A stretch of 24,011 nt of DNA from CAKSQF01 sp964568425. Lineage in GTDB: Bacteria > Bacillota > Clostridia > Oscillospirales > CAG-272. Location: assembly GCA_964568425.1 (NCBI GenBank), contig CAZMPO010000022.1, forward strand, positions 1-24,011, given 5' to 3'. The translations under genes were made by a program, and so were the position numbers. Below are positions 22,906 through 24,011 of the stretch, piece by piece; the stretch's first letter is position 1; every line of letters begins with the position of its first letter. The notes under the pieces were generated by a model, which was given only the letters and a program-made list of their open reading frames with translations, did not search any database and had not been told where the DNA came from.

Positions 22906-24011
22906 ATAAGAACAACTTTTGATTAAAAGTTCCAGTGAATTTCAATCGGAACGTCCTTTGTTCCCGGAATACGCTTGCCAACAGATATATAATCAATCAG
23001 CGTTTCCACAATTTCACGGGTAAGATGTTCCAAGTTGGTATATTGTTCAATCAGTTCACGGCGATTGTCGCCCGCCGCAATTTTTTCCTCGATTTCGGAT
23101 AACTGCTTTTGTCCGTCAGCGATCACACGCTCTAAGCGGTCGCGGTCTGTGGTAAAATCCTTTGACATTTCCAAATAATCACTTTCTGAAATTAAGCCCT
23201 TGACCTTATCCATGTAAAGTTCCCGAATACCCTTTGAATACTCTGCAACTTTTTTTTCGTAGATTGCTATGTCGGAGAGTAGGCGGGATTTTTGTGCCTG
23301 TAAGTTATCGCAAAACTCAATGTTCTGTTCTAACTCGTCCTTGTCAAGATACTCGGCTGCTAAACGGTTCAGCTCGTCAATAACAAGCCCCTCCAATTTA
23401 TCAACAGAGATAAAAGAACCGATACAAGCGTCTTTTGCCACATGGCGGTTTGAGCATTGCAGATAGTGTCTGCCGCGATTTTTGGAAGAACGCATAGTGT
23501 AACCGCAATTCGCACAACGGGCTTTTCTTGCAAACAAGCCGATTGTACCAACGTCAAACGGTTTCGCTTTCTGTTCCACCAATGCCTGCACTCTGTCCCA
23601 TAACTCACGATCTATGATTGGCTCATGCGTTCCCTCGACAATGTACCACTCACTTTTAGGGCGGGGTTTGTTTTGCTTCGTCTTATAGGAAACGCTGCCG
23701 TATTTGCCTTGAACCATATTTCCAATATAGATTTCATTTATCAGCATATCGGAAATAGCAAAGTATTTCCATAAGGTGCTGTTTTTGGTTTTCGGCTGCT
23801 TATATCGTAAGCCATGCAGACGCTTATATTCAGTTGGATTAGGTATGCCCCTGTCGTTGAGCATACGAGCAATCGCAGTTTTTCCGTAACCTTGTGCGAA
23901 TAGGGTAAATACTTCACGGACAACGGCTGCGGCTTCTTCGTCGATAATCAAGTGTCCCTTTTGGTCGGGGTCTTTCTTGTACCCATAAAGGGCAAATGCA
24001 CCGATATGAAA
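22906..24011 (-). mobile_element. End of a recombinase-bearing integrated element
   Basis: The element end is placed where coat-gene similarity stops (about 22902-22908), 17 bases past the recombinase stop codon. Large serine recombinases of phages, Tn4451/Tn5397-like transposons and skin-like elements usually lie next to one attachment site, as here. A GA dinucleotide (minus strand, in ATGATTG around 22901-22905) is a candidate crossover. The other end lies beyond the window. Confidence 0.6.
22923..24011 (-). CDS. Large serine recombinase, 5'-truncated by the window end
   Basis: 362 codons are visible; the frame is open to the window edge, where the codons read FHIGAFALYGYKKDP, so the start and the N-terminal resolvase domain (with the catalytic serine) lie outside. 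Visible parts are the Recombinase domain (about 5-150, with GYGKTAIARMLNDRGIPNP), the zinc ribbon (CANC at 166-169, then Cys186 and Cys196), a long coiled coil (about 240-335, EIEEKI and neighbouring heptads) and a final strand ending IEIHWNF. This is the TndX/TnpX-like type of mobile elements in Clostridia. It probably catalyses integration and excision of the element that splits the coat gene. The TTG near 23951 is internal, not a start. Confidence 0.9.
   Translation of the reverse strand, partial: FHIGAFALYGYKKDPDQKGHLIIDEEAAAVVREVFTLFAQGYGKTAIARMLNDRGIPNPTEYKRLHGLRYKQPKTKNSTLWKYFAISDMLINEIYIGNMVQGKYGSVSYKTKQNKPRPKSEWYIVEGTHEPIIDRELWDRVQALVEQKAKPFDVGTIGLFARKARCANCGYTMRSSKNRGRHYLQCSNRHVAKDACIGSFISVDKLEGLVIDELNRLAAEYLDKDELEQNIEFCDNLQAQKSRLLSDIAIYEKKVAEYSKGIRELYMDKVKGLISESDYLEMSKDFTTDRDRLERVIADGQKQLSEIEEKIAAGDNRRELIEQYTNLEHLTREIVETLIDYISVGKRIPGTKDVPIEIHWNF

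Noticed and set aside
1..24011. CRISPR arrays, rRNA genes, riboswitches
   Set aside because: No regularly spaced repeats, no rRNA sequence and no leader long enough with a recognisable riboswitch core were seen.

Overview
The window looks like a chromosomal segment of an anaerobic, endospore-forming Firmicute (class Clostridia; a gut Oscillospirales or related lineage is plausible but not proven). The evidence is a dipicolinate synthase pair (dpaA-dpaB), a SpoVAF/GerA-family germination protein, the C-terminal part of a CotJC-type spore coat protein, Gram-positive sigma-A promoters with 17-bp spacers, strong GGAGG ribosome sites and many intrinsic hairpin terminators.

Layout. Positions 1-2877 form a plus-strand block of accessory-type genes: SAM methyltransferase, GNAT acetyltransferase, a HicB-like/DinB-like fusion and a cysteine-motif flavodoxin-like reductase. 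A 110-base stretch packed with hairpins lies between the last two. Positions 2926-6152 hold an ECF transporter S component and an 830-residue membrane-anchored protein of unknown function, both on the minus strand with clear promoters. pepF (oligoendopeptidase F) follows on the plus strand and converges with dpaB-dpaA across a shared terminator.

Positions 9705-17696 (all minus strand) look like an envelope-stress or antimicrobial-peptide response region. It has a four-gene operon (response regulator, short-loop histidine kinase, 299-residue membrane protein, small membrane protein), a second copy of the small membrane protein, two tandem ATPase-permease pairs of the BcrA/LanF type, and a further response regulator with a degraded receiver domain. 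Three promoters here share the same layout: GCAAA and AACAT blocks at fixed distances from the -10 box. Two of them share an identical 31-bp stretch over the -35 region. This suggests one activator controls the whole region.

Positions 17802-21763 contain citrate synthase with a 21-bp palindrome over its promoter, spoVAF, a divergent cell-surface BspA-type leucine-rich-repeat protein, and a tRNA-Arg(ACG) with its own promoter and terminator. A LytTR-domain regulator with a C-terminal PAS-like region follows.

The most striking observation is at the right end. The last 68 codons of a CotJC/manganese-catalase-type coat gene run directly into a large serine recombinase gene that leaves the window. 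The coat gene is cut just before its IAAEQKAR block, 17 bases from the recombinase stop codon. This is the arrangement expected of a recombinase-bearing element inserted in a sporulation gene, comparable to the skin element in sigK. Whether it is excised during sporulation, as skin is, cannot be decided from this window.
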